Assembly (NCBI GenBank): GCA_016936255.1
Contig: JAFGYE010000095.1
Coordinates: 1 to 64,000 of the forward strand
Direction of reading: 5' to 3'
Source: Marinifilaceae bacterium
GTDB taxonomy: Bacteria > Bacteroidota > Bacteroidia > Bacteroidales > Marinifilaceae
DNA: 64,000 nucleotides
The notes beneath the pieces are model-generated. The model was not told the DNA's origin and did no database searches. It saw only the letters and a list, made by a program, of their open reading frames with translations. Made by a program: the position numbers and the translations under genes. Shown here in pieces: positions 26,442 to 35,099 of the stretch; positions within the stretch are counted from its first letter, which is position 1; the number at the start of each line of letters is the position of its first letter.

Positions 26442-26916
26442 TCAGCTGTTTTTATTTACCGATGGAAGTGTAAATCCGCAATCTAAAATTGGTTTTGGAG
26501 CCGTTCTTCTTTTACAGGATTTGAATGTCTCACTGGATGAAGCTAAAACTCTGGTAAAACTGAATCGTTTCGAAAATACTTCTTCTACAAAACTGGAGCT
26601 GCAGGTTTTACTGTTGGCTCTGAATGAAATTGATTCGGACAATTGCCATGTAATTGTATACACCGATTCTCAGAATATTATTGGTTTGCCTGCGAGGAGA
26701 GAGCGTTTTGAAAAAAACGGCTATTGTTCCAAAAATGGGAAATTGATCGCCAACCACAAATTGTATCAGGAATTTTACAGACTGACCGATAGTTTACAAT
26801 GCGAATTTGTGAAGGTGAAAGGACACAAAGTTTTCAGGCAGAAAGATCAGGTTGATCAGTTGTTTGCATTGGTGGATCGAGCATCTAGGAATGCTTTGAG
26901 GGCAAGAGGAATTTAA
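26434..26916 (+). CDS. RNase H-like protein
   Basis: This 160-residue protein has an RNase H fold. LFTDGSVNPQSKIGFGAVLL at the N-terminus carries the first catalytic Asp, KLELQVLLLAL has the Glu, YTDSQNIIGL has the second Asp, and KVKGHKVF with the following DQLFALVDRAS contains the His loop and last Asp. The spacing fits ribonuclease HI, which removes RNA from RNA-DNA hybrids, although the sequence is divergent from typical RnhA. It overlaps truA by 8 bp and is surely co-transcribed with it. Confidence 0.85.
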   Translation: MSNQLFLFTDGSVNPQSKIGFGAVLLLQDLNVSLDEAKTLVKLNRFENTSSTKLELQVLLLALNEIDSDNCHVIVYTDSQNIIGLPARRERFEKNGYCSKNGKLIANHKLYQEFYRLTDSLQCEFVKVKGHKVFRQKDQVDQLFALVDRASRNALRARGI

Positions 26917-26943
26917 TTTTTGTGTCCTCAAGCCGGACGGGCT

Positions 26944-26970
26944 ATTCTTTTGTCATTATCACAAAAGAAT
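26944..26970. repeat. 10-bp inverted repeat after the RNase H-like gene
   Basis: ATTCTTTTGT (26944-26953) pairs with ACAAAAGAAT (26961-26970) around a 7-nt loop. The surrounding 26930-27010 resembles dispersed intergenic repeats I associate with Bacteroidota genomes. The rest of this 465-bp gap (27010-27310) shows no credible gene; an open frame at 26922-27200 lacks coding character. Confidence 0.5.
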
Positions 26971-27316
26971 CAAAAAGACTAGACGGCAAAAATTTTGTTA
27001 CCCATCACGATTTGATGACGGAACAAAATAATATTCGTTCGTTCCTCTCTCATGGAATTTTGTTCTTATCGTCCTCTTCATCTATGGGGACCAACAAATT
27101 TTTGAATGTCGGGGTGGTGCGCTCTTTTAAAATTTGGTTGGTGTTTAAACTGCAGGAATTAAATTACTCTTTTACTTCTTATTTATTTTGGTTTTATTAA
27201 ACTGATAGTATACAAACTAACGACAAGTTCTCAGCTTCCCGGTCTTACTAAGGCATTACTGCAATTCAGATTGTTTTTTTCCTAATGCGGCAGCAGAGAT
27301 ATTACAATTGCATAAC

Positions 27317-27346
27317 AAAACCCATACTCAGATGAATATGGGTTTT
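27317..27346 (-). terminator. possible terminator of the Glu-rich gene
   Basis: AAAACCCATA (27317-27326) pairs with TATGGGTTTT (27337-27346) around a 10-nt loop. The T-run on the minus strand is short, so termination may be weak. It lies 36 bp after the stop at 27382. Confidence 0.5.
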
Positions 27347-27381
27347 GAATCCAGTTTAGTTGTATGTAGTTAAAAAGGGTA

Positions 27382-28377
27382 TTAGTTACGTACCAAAAGG
27401 CCAAGTGATTCCAATAACTGAGGTTTGTCTTCCATGGCGATTTTTGCCACGGCATAAAAATCACTCATCCATTTGTCTACTTCGGCAAAGGCTGTATCTT
27501 TTGCTTTTGTTGCTTCCTGCGATTCACCTGCTTCTTTTAAATACTGCGAACGTGCATATTCTAATTCTTGTATGTTTGCAAGTCGGGATTCTGCGTCTTC
27601 GGCACTAAATTTTAATTTTGAAAGTTTTGTGATTAATGCAGGTTCTGCTTTAAGACCATTGTAGAATGTTTTCATGCATTCGACCCATTTGATATAGGCT
27701 TTAGGTGCTGCACCTGATAGGGCTAATTTATGCAAAACAAGTGGATCGTTTCTGAAAATTACTTTTGCTTTTTTACGATCCATGGAGTAGTCTTCAGCAA
27801 CGGTTTCGGTGATTGCATCGAGATTGATTTTACTCTCCAGTGTTTCGTTGTCTTCCTGTTTGTTGAGATCGTAAGCTTTTCGCATATTTTCATACAATAG
27901 CTTGCCTTCGGCTATGGCTGCCGTATCGTAACCGAATCCGGTCATTGCTGCAGCAATTTCCTGTTGTTGTTCAACATTTGTTAGTGACACTCTGTATTGT
28001 TCGAGGGTGTCGGTTTCTGATCTTTTTCTTCTTGATGTCATTTTTTTGGATTTTGTTTTATTTGTTGATATTAGTTGTGGGGGTTCTTCTGATTGATTTA
28101 GCACATCTTCAACCTTCTCATGCATTTCTTCTGCTTTCCCAAGCTCTTCTTCCCGTTGCTCAAGCATTGCTTCGCGTTGCTCCTGCACATCTTCCGGTTG
28201 ATTGTGTTCTTCTTCGGGTTGCTTTTGTATTTCTTCGAGTTGCTGAAGGTCTGCTACAGCTGTATTTGATGAAAAATCGAGCGGATTTGTATTGATGTTT
28301 CTTGGTGGAGGTGCTACCTCCGGTTTATCGAAATTGTCGATATGTATTGGGTTGAAACTGTTTGTGTTTTCGGTCAT
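27382..28377 (-). CDS. hypothetical protein with Glu/Gln-rich repeats
   Basis: This 331-residue protein has no function I can assign. Residues about 40-95 form a string of imperfect 7-8-residue units of the kind EQREAML and KAEEMHEKVED, very rich in Glu and Gln and probably helical. A basic patch (KTKSKKMTSRRKRS) follows near 108-121. The C-terminal 200 residues look like a folded, mostly helical domain (DAITETVAEDYSMDRKKAKVIF, APKAYIKWVECMKTFYNGL). I have the impression that this domain recurs in Bacteroidota proteins, but I cannot name it. No signal peptide or membrane segment. It lies in the accessory block beside the TIR gene. Confidence 0.6.
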   Translation of the reverse strand: MTENTNSFNPIHIDNFDKPEVAPPPRNINTNPLDFSSNTAVADLQQLEEIQKQPEEEHNQPEDVQEQREAMLEQREEELGKAEEMHEKVEDVLNQSEEPPQLISTNKTKSKKMTSRRKRSETDTLEQYRVSLTNVEQQQEIAAAMTGFGYDTAAIAEGKLLYENMRKAYDLNKQEDNETLESKINLDAITETVAEDYSMDRKKAKVIFRNDPLVLHKLALSGAAPKAYIKWVECMKTFYNGLKAEPALITKLSKLKFSAEDAESRLANIQELEYARSQYLKEAGESQEATKAKDTAFAEVDKWMSDFYAVAKIAMEDKPQLLESLGLLVRN

Positions 28378-28586
28378 TTTATTGTTTTTCTTTCCTTAGG
28401 CTCTTTGAATTCGTATTGCAGCTCAATAAGTTTGTGTTGAGTTGTAAGTCGGTATTGAAAGTAAACAATAAAAATGGATAATAAAAATAAAATGTTTAGT
28501 ATGTGTACTGGGCTGTTTGAAAAGGGACTGTCTTTATTCGTGGGAAGTATTGTTAAATGTGGTGTTTGAGGGGCTGGAGTGGGGAC

Positions 28587-28613
28587 AAAAAAAAGACCAC
28601 TTGGGGTGGTCTT
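28587..28613 (-). terminator. terminator behind the truncated gene tail
   Basis: AAGACCAC (28593-28600) pairs with GTGGTCTT (28606-28613) with a 5-nt loop, and a run of eight T follows on the minus strand (plus-strand A 28587-28594). It lies 13 bp after the stop codon at 28627 and does not belong to the gene starting at 28377. Confidence 0.8.
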
Positions 28614-28626
28614 TGGTGTGAGGCAT

Positions 28627-28728
28627 TTATTTCTTTTGTTTGACGAAGCTCGGCATTTGCGACATGCTTGGTTTGTACTGAGTTTGCGAATTGTCTGGTA
28701 GAGTAGGAAGTTCCCCATTAGTAATCAC
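28627..28728 (-). pseudogene. C-terminal remnant of a lost gene
   Basis: A frame of 33 codons (from GTG 28728 to TAA 28627) reads ITNGELPTLPDNSQTQ and then YKPSMSQMPSFVKQKK. The composition is that of an ordinary protein tail and it is followed at normal distance by a strong terminator. The upstream frame closes at once, just at a hairpin (28713-28736), so only the 3' end of a gene seems left. I do not recognise the parent protein. This is inference. Confidence 0.4.
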
Positions 28729-28736
28729 TAACGGGG
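28713..28736. repeat. inverted repeat at the TIR-cassette edge
   Basis: CCCCATTAGT (28713-28722) and ACTAACGGGG (28727-28736) form a 10-bp stem around AATC, with one G-U pair in the minus-strand RNA. It lies 30 bp after the TIR stop codon and has no T-run. Confidence 0.6.
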
Positions 28737-28765
28737 TAGTCTAGTAGATTAGTAAACGTTATTAA

Positions 28766-30106
28766 TTAAACTCTATTACGTTCGTTTGAAATTTTCATTG
28801 ATAACTCATTAACTTGAGTAATATCCTGTTTCATTAAATAAATTCTATTCTCTTCTTTCCAAGTTTCTAATCCTTTTGTTGAATAGTATAGAAATAAATT
28901 ATGGCTATGAGCAAAATATGATTGAGTTAATTTGTCTAATTCTTTACAATCATTAGGAGCAAAAGGCATGTCTGTTGCCTCATTATATATTTCATTAATT
29001 TCACTTTCATAATCTACAACATACTTAATGACGGATTTAAACTCACCTTTAATTCCCAATTCGGTGCTAAATTTATCAATCAAAGGTTTAATAATAGCTT
29101 GATTTTTACGAATAAGATTATCATGTTGGGATAGAAATTTATCTTTAGTCGTTAAGTATCCATCATAAAACTCTGAAAGTTCGACATATTTGTCATTCCA
29201 TTCAATTTTTATGTCTCCTACTGAATCATTCCCTTGCATTTCTGTGGGTCTCATGTTCTCATCAAGATCCGTATTTATCCAACTTGTTTTGCAAATCCAG
29301 TTTGTATTATTTACATCTGAAAGTCTATTGGCAACGAATAACCAAACAACATCAGCTTTTTTATTGATAAAATGTTGTTTTAGTTTTTCATTTTTGCAAT
29401 AGTTACTGTTGATTAAACTATCGTTTACTTCGTCTATTACAGATTTAATTTCGTTTCTAGTATATTTACTGTCAATTAATATTTGTGCAGAATATCTTTT
29501 TGCTCCAGGATGACTTATATCTTCTTGATTCAACAGGTCATATCTAATTTTAGACTTAGATACTATTTGAATACCCAGCTTTTGTTTTATTTCTTTAAAC
29601 TGGTTTTTAGTTAATATATCTAATGGTATGTTCTTTAAGTCACTCACAATACTAATAAAGTCAATAATTGAACCATTAATATCACGGATTATCTTTAAAT
29701 CAGAAGTTACTGAAATGACTTCTTCAGGTGAATACTTTGAAATTGATTTCTTTAAAGAAGAATATTCATTTTTCCAATAGTCTAAATATTCTAGTTTATT
29801 AGTGGGTGAAAATATTTCGGCATCGGGTAGCACTATTGGATAAATCCGTTCTTTATAATTTTCATCTTTTAGTGTTTCAAGAACTTCATACATGCAATTT
29901 TTTGATTTTAGATAAGCATCACTTATAATCATTAGCACAGAATCAGTAGAACGAACTTTTTTCATAAATTCTTTGAAACTGTCTTTGTACTCAGTATCTC
30001 TTTTATCTCTAAAAAGTGTTACACCATCTTTAGCGAATGACTCATCAATTTCATTAACAATAGTTTCATTTTTCCAGCAATATGATATGAATATTTTGTT
30101 GTTCAT
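28766..30106 (-). CDS. TIR-domain protein with uncharacterised C-terminal domain
   Basis: This 446-residue protein begins with a TIR domain (about residues 1-140). KIFISYCWKN is the first strand, and VLMIISDAYLKSKNCMYEVLETL contains the S-x-x-C-x-x-E pattern, with Glu74 as the predicted NADase catalytic residue. Residues about 190-446 form a domain I do not recognise, with QILIDSKYTRNEIKSVIDEV and ADVVWLFVANRL, then a helical end. TIR proteins with intact Glu in bacteria often act as NAD-depleting effectors in anti-phage defence; the C-terminal part would be a sensor. No partner gene is adjacent. It lies in an accessory block between a truncated gene tail and paired palindromes, suggesting recent acquisition. 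Confidence 0.85.
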   Translation of the reverse strand: MNNKIFISYCWKNETIVNEIDESFAKDGVTLFRDKRDTEYKDSFKEFMKKVRSTDSVLMIISDAYLKSKNCMYEVLETLKDENYKERIYPIVLPDAEIFSPTNKLEYLDYWKNEYSSLKKSISKYSPEEVISVTSDLKIIRDINGSIIDFISIVSDLKNIPLDILTKNQFKEIKQKLGIQIVSKSKIRYDLLNQEDISHPGAKRYSAQILIDSKYTRNEIKSVIDEVNDSLINSNYCKNEKLKQHFINKKADVVWLFVANRLSDVNNTNWICKTSWINTDLDENMRPTEMQGNDSVGDIKIEWNDKYVELSEFYDGYLTTKDKFLSQHDNLIRKNQAIIKPLIDKFSTELGIKGEFKSVIKYVVDYESEINEIYNEATDMPFAPNDCKELDKLTQSYFAHSHNLFLYYSTKGLETWKEENRIYLMKQDITQVNELSMKISNERNRV

Positions 30107-30135
30107 TATTTTCTATGTGTTGGTTATTTAATGCT

Positions 30136-30165
30136 TGCTAATGTATTAGCAGAGTGCAATGCACT
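30136..30165. promoter_or_regulatory. twin palindromes upstream of the TIR gene
   Basis: TGCTAAT-GT-ATTAGCA (30136-30151) is followed at once by AGTGC-AAT-GCACT (30153-30165), both perfect. They are 30-60 bp before the TIR start codon. They could be an operator or a recombination boundary. The rest of the 30170-30449 gap shows no gene. Confidence 0.45.
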
Positions 30166-30449
30166 TTGTATTACTTCGCTGTTGCTTGTTGTAGTTTTCT
30201 GTTTTTGAGGTGTAAACTATGTTTTTCTATGAAAATTTTGTTTTGCAAGAGAAATTGTTCCCTACTCAGGTAAATCAAAAGCGTTTCCGAAGTTATGAAA
30301 AGCAAACAGATTAGCAAAAAATACCGGAAGTAAAGTTTGCTTTCAGAAAAAAATGAGTAAACCGTTGTGTTTTGAATGAACAGCTAGGGAAGGAGCTTAT
30401 TTTTTTGCAGAAAAGCACAAAAAGCCTTGCGGGCAAGTGAAATGTAAAC

Positions 30450-31685
30450 TTATCTTTCGTCCGTTTTTTTCATCATTTTTAGAGTGAAACCTGCCAGAAT
30501 TAGTATGATTAGAGCCATAACCGCCCACAACCATTTTTCATCGGCAAAAAGGGGTTCCGTTTTAGGCGATTCTGGTTTTGTAATTATTTCTTCATCACCA
30601 AGGGCAAGTGTTGTGATTGATTGGGGGATGTTGTCTGAAAATCGGGAGATGTCATAATGTGGTTTTCGTGCATCGCTGTTTCCATAGTTCAGGAAATATT
30701 TGGCGGGTTTCGAAAACCGAACCAGTAACTCATAAATAGAGCCTTCTATTTCAATATTGCTAATGCTAAGCGCTTCATTGTCCGAATTTTTGATGATGAT
30801 TTTTACATGCTGTGCAATGGTATTGCTGAATTTGAACTCATTTTTTTCGATGGAGTTGAGCGTGCCCGAAGCAAGGGTTTGATAGTTGTATTTCCATCCC
30901 TGTTCGGTTTGGGTACTATCCGTTACATACTGAATGTAAACAGGTCTGTAATAATCGAATGATTCGCGAATATTGATTTTAAGATTATTTACCAAAACGG
31001 GAGAACCCAAATCGATATCAAGTTCAGTCTGTTTGCGTTTTTTATTCTCAATGGTGTTGATTTTCTTAATTTTGTAATTGCGGGATTTTCCTTTTACAAT
31101 CTCTGTAAGAAATAATGCCGCACTTTCCAGCTTAGGTTTTTCCCCGCTTTTGATTCCTATTCTGTAAAAAGCATAATTGGCATTCGGGAAATTAAGTTTC
31201 GAAAACTGATAATTGGTGTGTGTATTATTGATGGATAGAATTCTGTAATCCTCTACAAGAGTATACCAATTCTGTTGATCCTGACTTCCTTCAAGACTTG
31301 TTTTCCAGTCGAAATTCTCTTGTTCAAAATTCAACTGAATCTGATTTATTGAATTTGAGGTAGGAACTTTAAAGGTGAAGTAGTGGCCATTTTTATTCCT
31401 CGATTGATTCAATAATGTAAAATCAATGTTTAGATTTCTTGTTTGATCTTCGGTAGAATGCAGAATGTAGGGTGCTTCAAGCGTGTCGTTTTGCTCAGAA
31501 ACACCTGTGATTCTGATATCGTTCAGGTTTGGGGAAAGCTTCGCTAGAATTTCATTCGGTAATTCCAGTTTGTGCCATTGATCGTTTGTACCAATAATTT
31601 CTCTTTTGTAGTTGAAATTATTCTGCTGACCAAAGGAATTGGTAAATGCAAAAAGCAATAGTATGAAACAGGTCTTATTTTTCAT
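30450..31685 (-). CDS. DUF3999 family protein
   Basis: This 411-residue exported protein has a signal peptide (MKNKTCFILLLFAFTNSFG), a long beta-rich periplasmic part with galactose-binding-like features (WKTSLEGSQDQQNWYTLVED, INQIQLNFEQENFDW), and one C-terminal membrane helix (LWAVMALIILILAGFTLKMM). It fits DUF3999, which is regularly encoded beside DUF2339 membrane proteins, exactly as here. Function is unknown; the pair may form an envelope complex. It lies 60 bp after the DUF2339 gene on the same strand. Confidence 0.85.
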   Translation of the reverse strand: MKNKTCFILLLFAFTNSFGQQNNFNYKREIIGTNDQWHKLELPNEILAKLSPNLNDIRITGVSEQNDTLEAPYILHSTEDQTRNLNIDFTLLNQSRNKNGHYFTFKVPTSNSINQIQLNFEQENFDWKTSLEGSQDQQNWYTLVEDYRILSINNTHTNYQFSKLNFPNANYAFYRIGIKSGEKPKLESAALFLTEIVKGKSRNYKIKKINTIENKKRKQTELDIDLGSPVLVNNLKINIRESFDYYRPVYIQYVTDSTQTEQGWKYNYQTLASGTLNSIEKNEFKFSNTIAQHVKIIIKNSDNEALSISNIEIEGSIYELLVRFSKPAKYFLNYGNSDARKPHYDISRFSDNIPQSITTLALGDEEIITKPESPKTEPLFADEKWLWAVMALIILILAGFTLKMMKKTDER

Positions 31686-31745
31686 GAGAATAAGTTTAAT
31701 AGTATATTTAAGCGAAACCAGCTAAAATAAATTGTGTCCTTTGTT

Positions 31746-34106
31746 TTAGATTTCTTCCTCAGTCATATTGCTCTTGTATTTGTTGTACAGGAACGAAATA
31801 ATCAAAAGAAGTATTCCCAATAAAACAAATGCGATGGTTTTTGCGATTGTACTCAATTGCGAGATGTCGTAAAAGAAGAGCTTTATCAATGTAAGTGCAA
31901 ACAATCCGATAGCACCAATTCGCACATGTTTTTTATTCTTCCAGATGCCGTAAGCAATCAGGAGTAGGGAATACGACCCCCAAAGTATGCTTAATCCAAG
32001 CTTGTAGGATTGAGTCGATCCGCTTATGTCCATCCAATTCAGCAACTCGCTGCTAAATATCCATAGAATGGAGGTGCTAAGCAGGTATTCGAATGCTATT
32101 CTGTACCTTTTTGTATTAAATTCTTCCTTTACATGAAGAAATATACCTGCCAGTGCAATCGTGGCAAAGGCTAATGAGATGTATCTGATAATGATATTGA
32201 AGGTTCCCCGTTGATAATATTCAGATAAACTTTGAGTCAGATAACTTTCTCTTAATTCACTTAGCGAGTACAATCCTTGGGTTAAAAATACGGTGAGTGT
32301 AAGTATTGTTAATCCGATACTTACAAACGCCAGTTTTTTATTTTTTAATTTCCGGATATTTACAAATGAAAGAATTGAGAAGAACAGTAATGAGTAATTG
32401 ATGATCCAAATCGTTTTAAATTCTTTTAAATCGTAGTTTTTATAGTAATGAGAATATTCCTCTCCGGTTGCCTGAATGCTTAATGCTGACTCCTTAATTA
32501 GTTGATTCCAGTAATTGCCAATTTCCAATCGGATTGAATAGTAAAGCGTAAATACGAGAATAACAGGAATGGCATAGGATAATAGTTTTGTGATCTTTAG
32601 CCATGAGCCTAATAAAGTCGGATACTTGATATTACTGTTCAATCTGTTGATGAGTCCAAATGAAACAATAAAAAGCAATGAACTCAAAAAATTAACATTA
32701 AGAAACAGAGTGATTTTGGTTTTAGGATCATCCACAAGGTAGGTGTTGTACATTGTAGTCCAATCCTGCAAAATACTACAGAAGGCAAGTGCCATTAAAG
32801 GGTAAGACATTGCTTCGTAAATGGAAACTTTTTTAGTTCGGCCAATCCAAAAGAGCAGAGCGGCTTCACTGACCCATAATAAAGTTACCCAATTTCCGTC
32901 TAGCTGAATAGGAAATGCGATGGTGATAAATATGAGAACTAAACCTGATATCAAATAGAAAACATTTTTGTCGGCAAGCTTTTGTTTGTAGATAATTACA
33001 CTGACAATACTGTGAATAACAGCATTGATAAGAGTGAATAATCCTAATAAATGTTGTCCTGTTTCGTGAAGCGATAATATAGAATATCCCAGGCCAAAAA
33101 AGATAAGGGAGTTGGATACGATAAGCAGAGAATTGCCTTTGTTGATTTTTTCTTTCCGAACCAATTTGTAAGCAAGGAACAGCAGGTAAAAGATTGCAAA
33201 AAATACGATCAGAAAGCTGCTTCCCAGTACAAAGTGTTCGCTGGTTTCGTATTTTCCCATGAACCATGAGAAAAAGATTAGCCAGGTAAGGCAAAAGGAG
33301 GAGTATTGTAATGCTTTCCAGTATTTCCTGAATGCAATGAAAAGAATGCCAATGTTAATAATGGTCATGTAAGTAAAAAGTACTGCCACTTTTCCTGAGC
33401 CGTCACTTAGCAGAAAAGGAACCGCATATGCACCTACCAAACCGATATGTGCAATTACCTGCTTGTTGTAATTGATTGCAGCAACAACAGTGAATACGGT
33501 GAAAATCAGCATTAAAATAAAAGCAAATGCCTGCGGAAACAGATCGTACAGACTGTAGGCCATATAGGTAATGAAATATAGAATTGCTATGGCACCACTC
33601 ACCAGAACGGCGCTGTAATTTTCATATTTCGCTTTTAGTTTTATTCCAAAACCCAACAGACCAATTCCCGTTAAATAAGCCAGAATTATTCTGGTTAAAG
33701 GACTGATAAGATCATTGTCGATGGAATACTTGGCACCTATCGCCACACCAATAATGGTAATGGCAATCCCAATTTTATTGATCAGATTTTCACCAATAAA
33801 TTTCTCAAGATCGGATTTCGATTTTGGAGGTTGATTGGTTACAGGAGGAGTTACAATTGTTTTTGCAGTTTCAATTTTGAGTTTCTCCTGCGCTGCTGGA
33901 GATGCTATGTTTTTTAGATCATCAAGAAGATTTTCATTCAAAATCTGCGTCTCTTCTTTATCTGCAAAAGATTTGGTTTCGCTGTTCTTCAGACGAATAA
34001 TTTCATGTCGTAATTCACTAATCTCATTCGACAGAGCCTCTTGTTTTTTATGAAGCTTTTCTTGTATCTCGAAAAGCTGATTTATTTTGTCTTTATTGTC
34101 TGACAT
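31746..34106 (-). CDS. DUF2339 multi-pass membrane protein
   Basis: This 786-residue protein starts with a coiled-coil region (about residues 1-50, LFEIQEKLHKKQEALSNEI) and a Pro/Lys-rich linker. The DUF2339 signature FIGENLINKIGIAITIIGVAIGAKY begins near residue 100. About twenty hydrophobic helices fill the rest, ending with LLGILLLIISFLYNKYKS. The family is broadly distributed and uncharacterised. It is the first gene of a pair with DUF3999, and TATATTTG (34136-34129, minus strand) gives a plausible -7 box just upstream. Confidence 0.9.
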   Translation of the reverse strand: MSDNKDKINQLFEIQEKLHKKQEALSNEISELRHEIIRLKNSETKSFADKEETQILNENLLDDLKNIASPAAQEKLKIETAKTIVTPPVTNQPPKSKSDLEKFIGENLINKIGIAITIIGVAIGAKYSIDNDLISPLTRIILAYLTGIGLLGFGIKLKAKYENYSAVLVSGAIAILYFITYMAYSLYDLFPQAFAFILMLIFTVFTVVAAINYNKQVIAHIGLVGAYAVPFLLSDGSGKVAVLFTYMTIINIGILFIAFRKYWKALQYSSFCLTWLIFFSWFMGKYETSEHFVLGSSFLIVFFAIFYLLFLAYKLVRKEKINKGNSLLIVSNSLIFFGLGYSILSLHETGQHLLGLFTLINAVIHSIVSVIIYKQKLADKNVFYLISGLVLIFITIAFPIQLDGNWVTLLWVSEAALLFWIGRTKKVSIYEAMSYPLMALAFCSILQDWTTMYNTYLVDDPKTKITLFLNVNFLSSLLFIVSFGLINRLNSNIKYPTLLGSWLKITKLLSYAIPVILVFTLYYSIRLEIGNYWNQLIKESALSIQATGEEYSHYYKNYDLKEFKTIWIINYSLLFFSILSFVNIRKLKNKKLAFVSIGLTILTLTVFLTQGLYSLSELRESYLTQSLSEYYQRGTFNIIIRYISLAFATIALAGIFLHVKEEFNTKRYRIAFEYLLSTSILWIFSSELLNWMDISGSTQSYKLGLSILWGSYSLLLIAYGIWKNKKHVRIGAIGLFALTLIKLFFYDISQLSTIAKTIAFVLLGILLLIISFLYNKYKSNMTEEEI

Positions 34107-34128
34107 ATGATCTGCTTACTAAGTATTG

Positions 34129-34136
34129 CAAATATA
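34129..34136 (-). promoter_or_regulatory. -7 box upstream of the DUF2339 gene
   Basis: On the minus strand TATATTTG matches TAnnTTTG exactly, 23 bp before the start codon. No convincing -33 box was found at the standard distance. Confidence 0.45.
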
Positions 34137-34357
34137 ATTCCTTGTTGAATTGTAAATATCCAAAATTGGAAATCTTTAGTTTGCCTGATTAAGGAATTGT
34201 TTACTTTGGCTCGTGAATTTATGAAAAGCATTCTACATAAACAAAATGTATGTTTTAATGCCGCTGTCGCACCAACCCAATATTTGATCAAATAATATTA
34301 TGAAGAATTGTTTTGTGAATTTACAATGCCAAGGAATGGAATGTGAGATTTTGTGAA

Positions 34358-35098
34358 TTATCTATTCCAAATCTCCCAGTTTCTCTCGGCTTGTAAGTGA
34401 AGCATCTTTAAACCATTATGAGTTTTAGCTCCTTTTTCTGCTCCTTTTTTCATGAAAAGAGTCTCTGCAGGATTATAAACTACATCGTACAGAAAATGAT
34501 CTTTTGTAAGGCATTCGTATGGGATATCCGGACAGGTATCATCTTTGGGGAAAGTTCCCAATGGAGTACAATTCACTATTAAATGACAATTGTTTATGAT
34601 TTCAGGGGAAAGCATCTCGTAGCTGATGCATTTGTCGGAAGCAGTTCGGGATACAAATTGGTATTCAATATCCATTTCTTCAAATGCTGTGGCTACAGCT
34701 TTTGAAACCCCGCCAGTTCCTAATATCAATGCTTTTGGTTTCGCGCCGTCCAAAAAAATACGCAGCGATTCGGTAAATCCATGAATATCGGTGTTGTATC
34801 CGACTAATTTAAATTGTTCATTTTCACGGATAATCTGTATGGAATTTACAGCACCAATTCTTTCTGCCAAAGGATCAATATCATCGAGAAATTGAATTAC
34901 ATCTTGTTTGTAGGGAATGGTAACACAGAATCCTTTTAAGTCGGGATGTTGCTCCAATATAGCAGGGAAATCCTGAATATTGGAAAGTTCGAAATTTAAA
35001 AAAGAAGCGTCTATATTTTCTTTGGTAAACTTATCCGTAAAGAATTTTTTTGAAAAAGAGTGTCCCAGAGGGAAACCAAGAATTCCGAATGTATCCAT
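34358..35098 (-). CDS. aroE: shikimate dehydrogenase
   Basis: This 246-residue AroE reduces 3-dehydroshikimate with NADPH in aromatic amino acid synthesis. Substrate-binding GFPLGHSFSKKF is at the N-terminus, and the catalytic lysine is in VTIPYKQDV, followed by GAVNSI and GYNTDIHGF. The nucleotide loop ALILGTGGVSKAVATA lies near residue 127, and VNCTPLG and DVVYNPAETLF follow. It is slightly shorter than E. coli AroE (272). It begins 1 bp after the DUF368 stop, so the two are coupled. Confidence 0.96.
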   Translation of the reverse strand: MDTFGILGFPLGHSFSKKFFTDKFTKENIDASFLNFELSNIQDFPAILEQHPDLKGFCVTIPYKQDVIQFLDDIDPLAERIGAVNSIQIIRENEQFKLVGYNTDIHGFTESLRIFLDGAKPKALILGTGGVSKAVATAFEEMDIEYQFVSRTASDKCISYEMLSPEIINNCHLIVNCTPLGTFPKDDTCPDIPYECLTKDHFLYDVVYNPAETLFMKKGAEKGAKTHNGLKMLHLQAERNWEIWNR

Positions 35099-35099
35099 T

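Noticed and set aside
26922-27200. Open frame of 92 codons after the RNase H-like gene
   Set aside because: No coding character, no homology impression, and it includes an inverted repeat typical of intergenic DNA.
28374-28718. Open frame of 114 codons on the minus strand, overlapping the start of the Glu-rich gene
   Set aside because: It runs through the terminator at 28587-28613 and through the tail of a different frame; composition is Pro/Thr/Asn-rich without a fold, so it is probably not a gene.
28700-30200. Integron-like attC sites around the TIR gene
   Set aside because: GTTAG and AACG core-like words are present, but the paired R boxes and spacing of attC are not.
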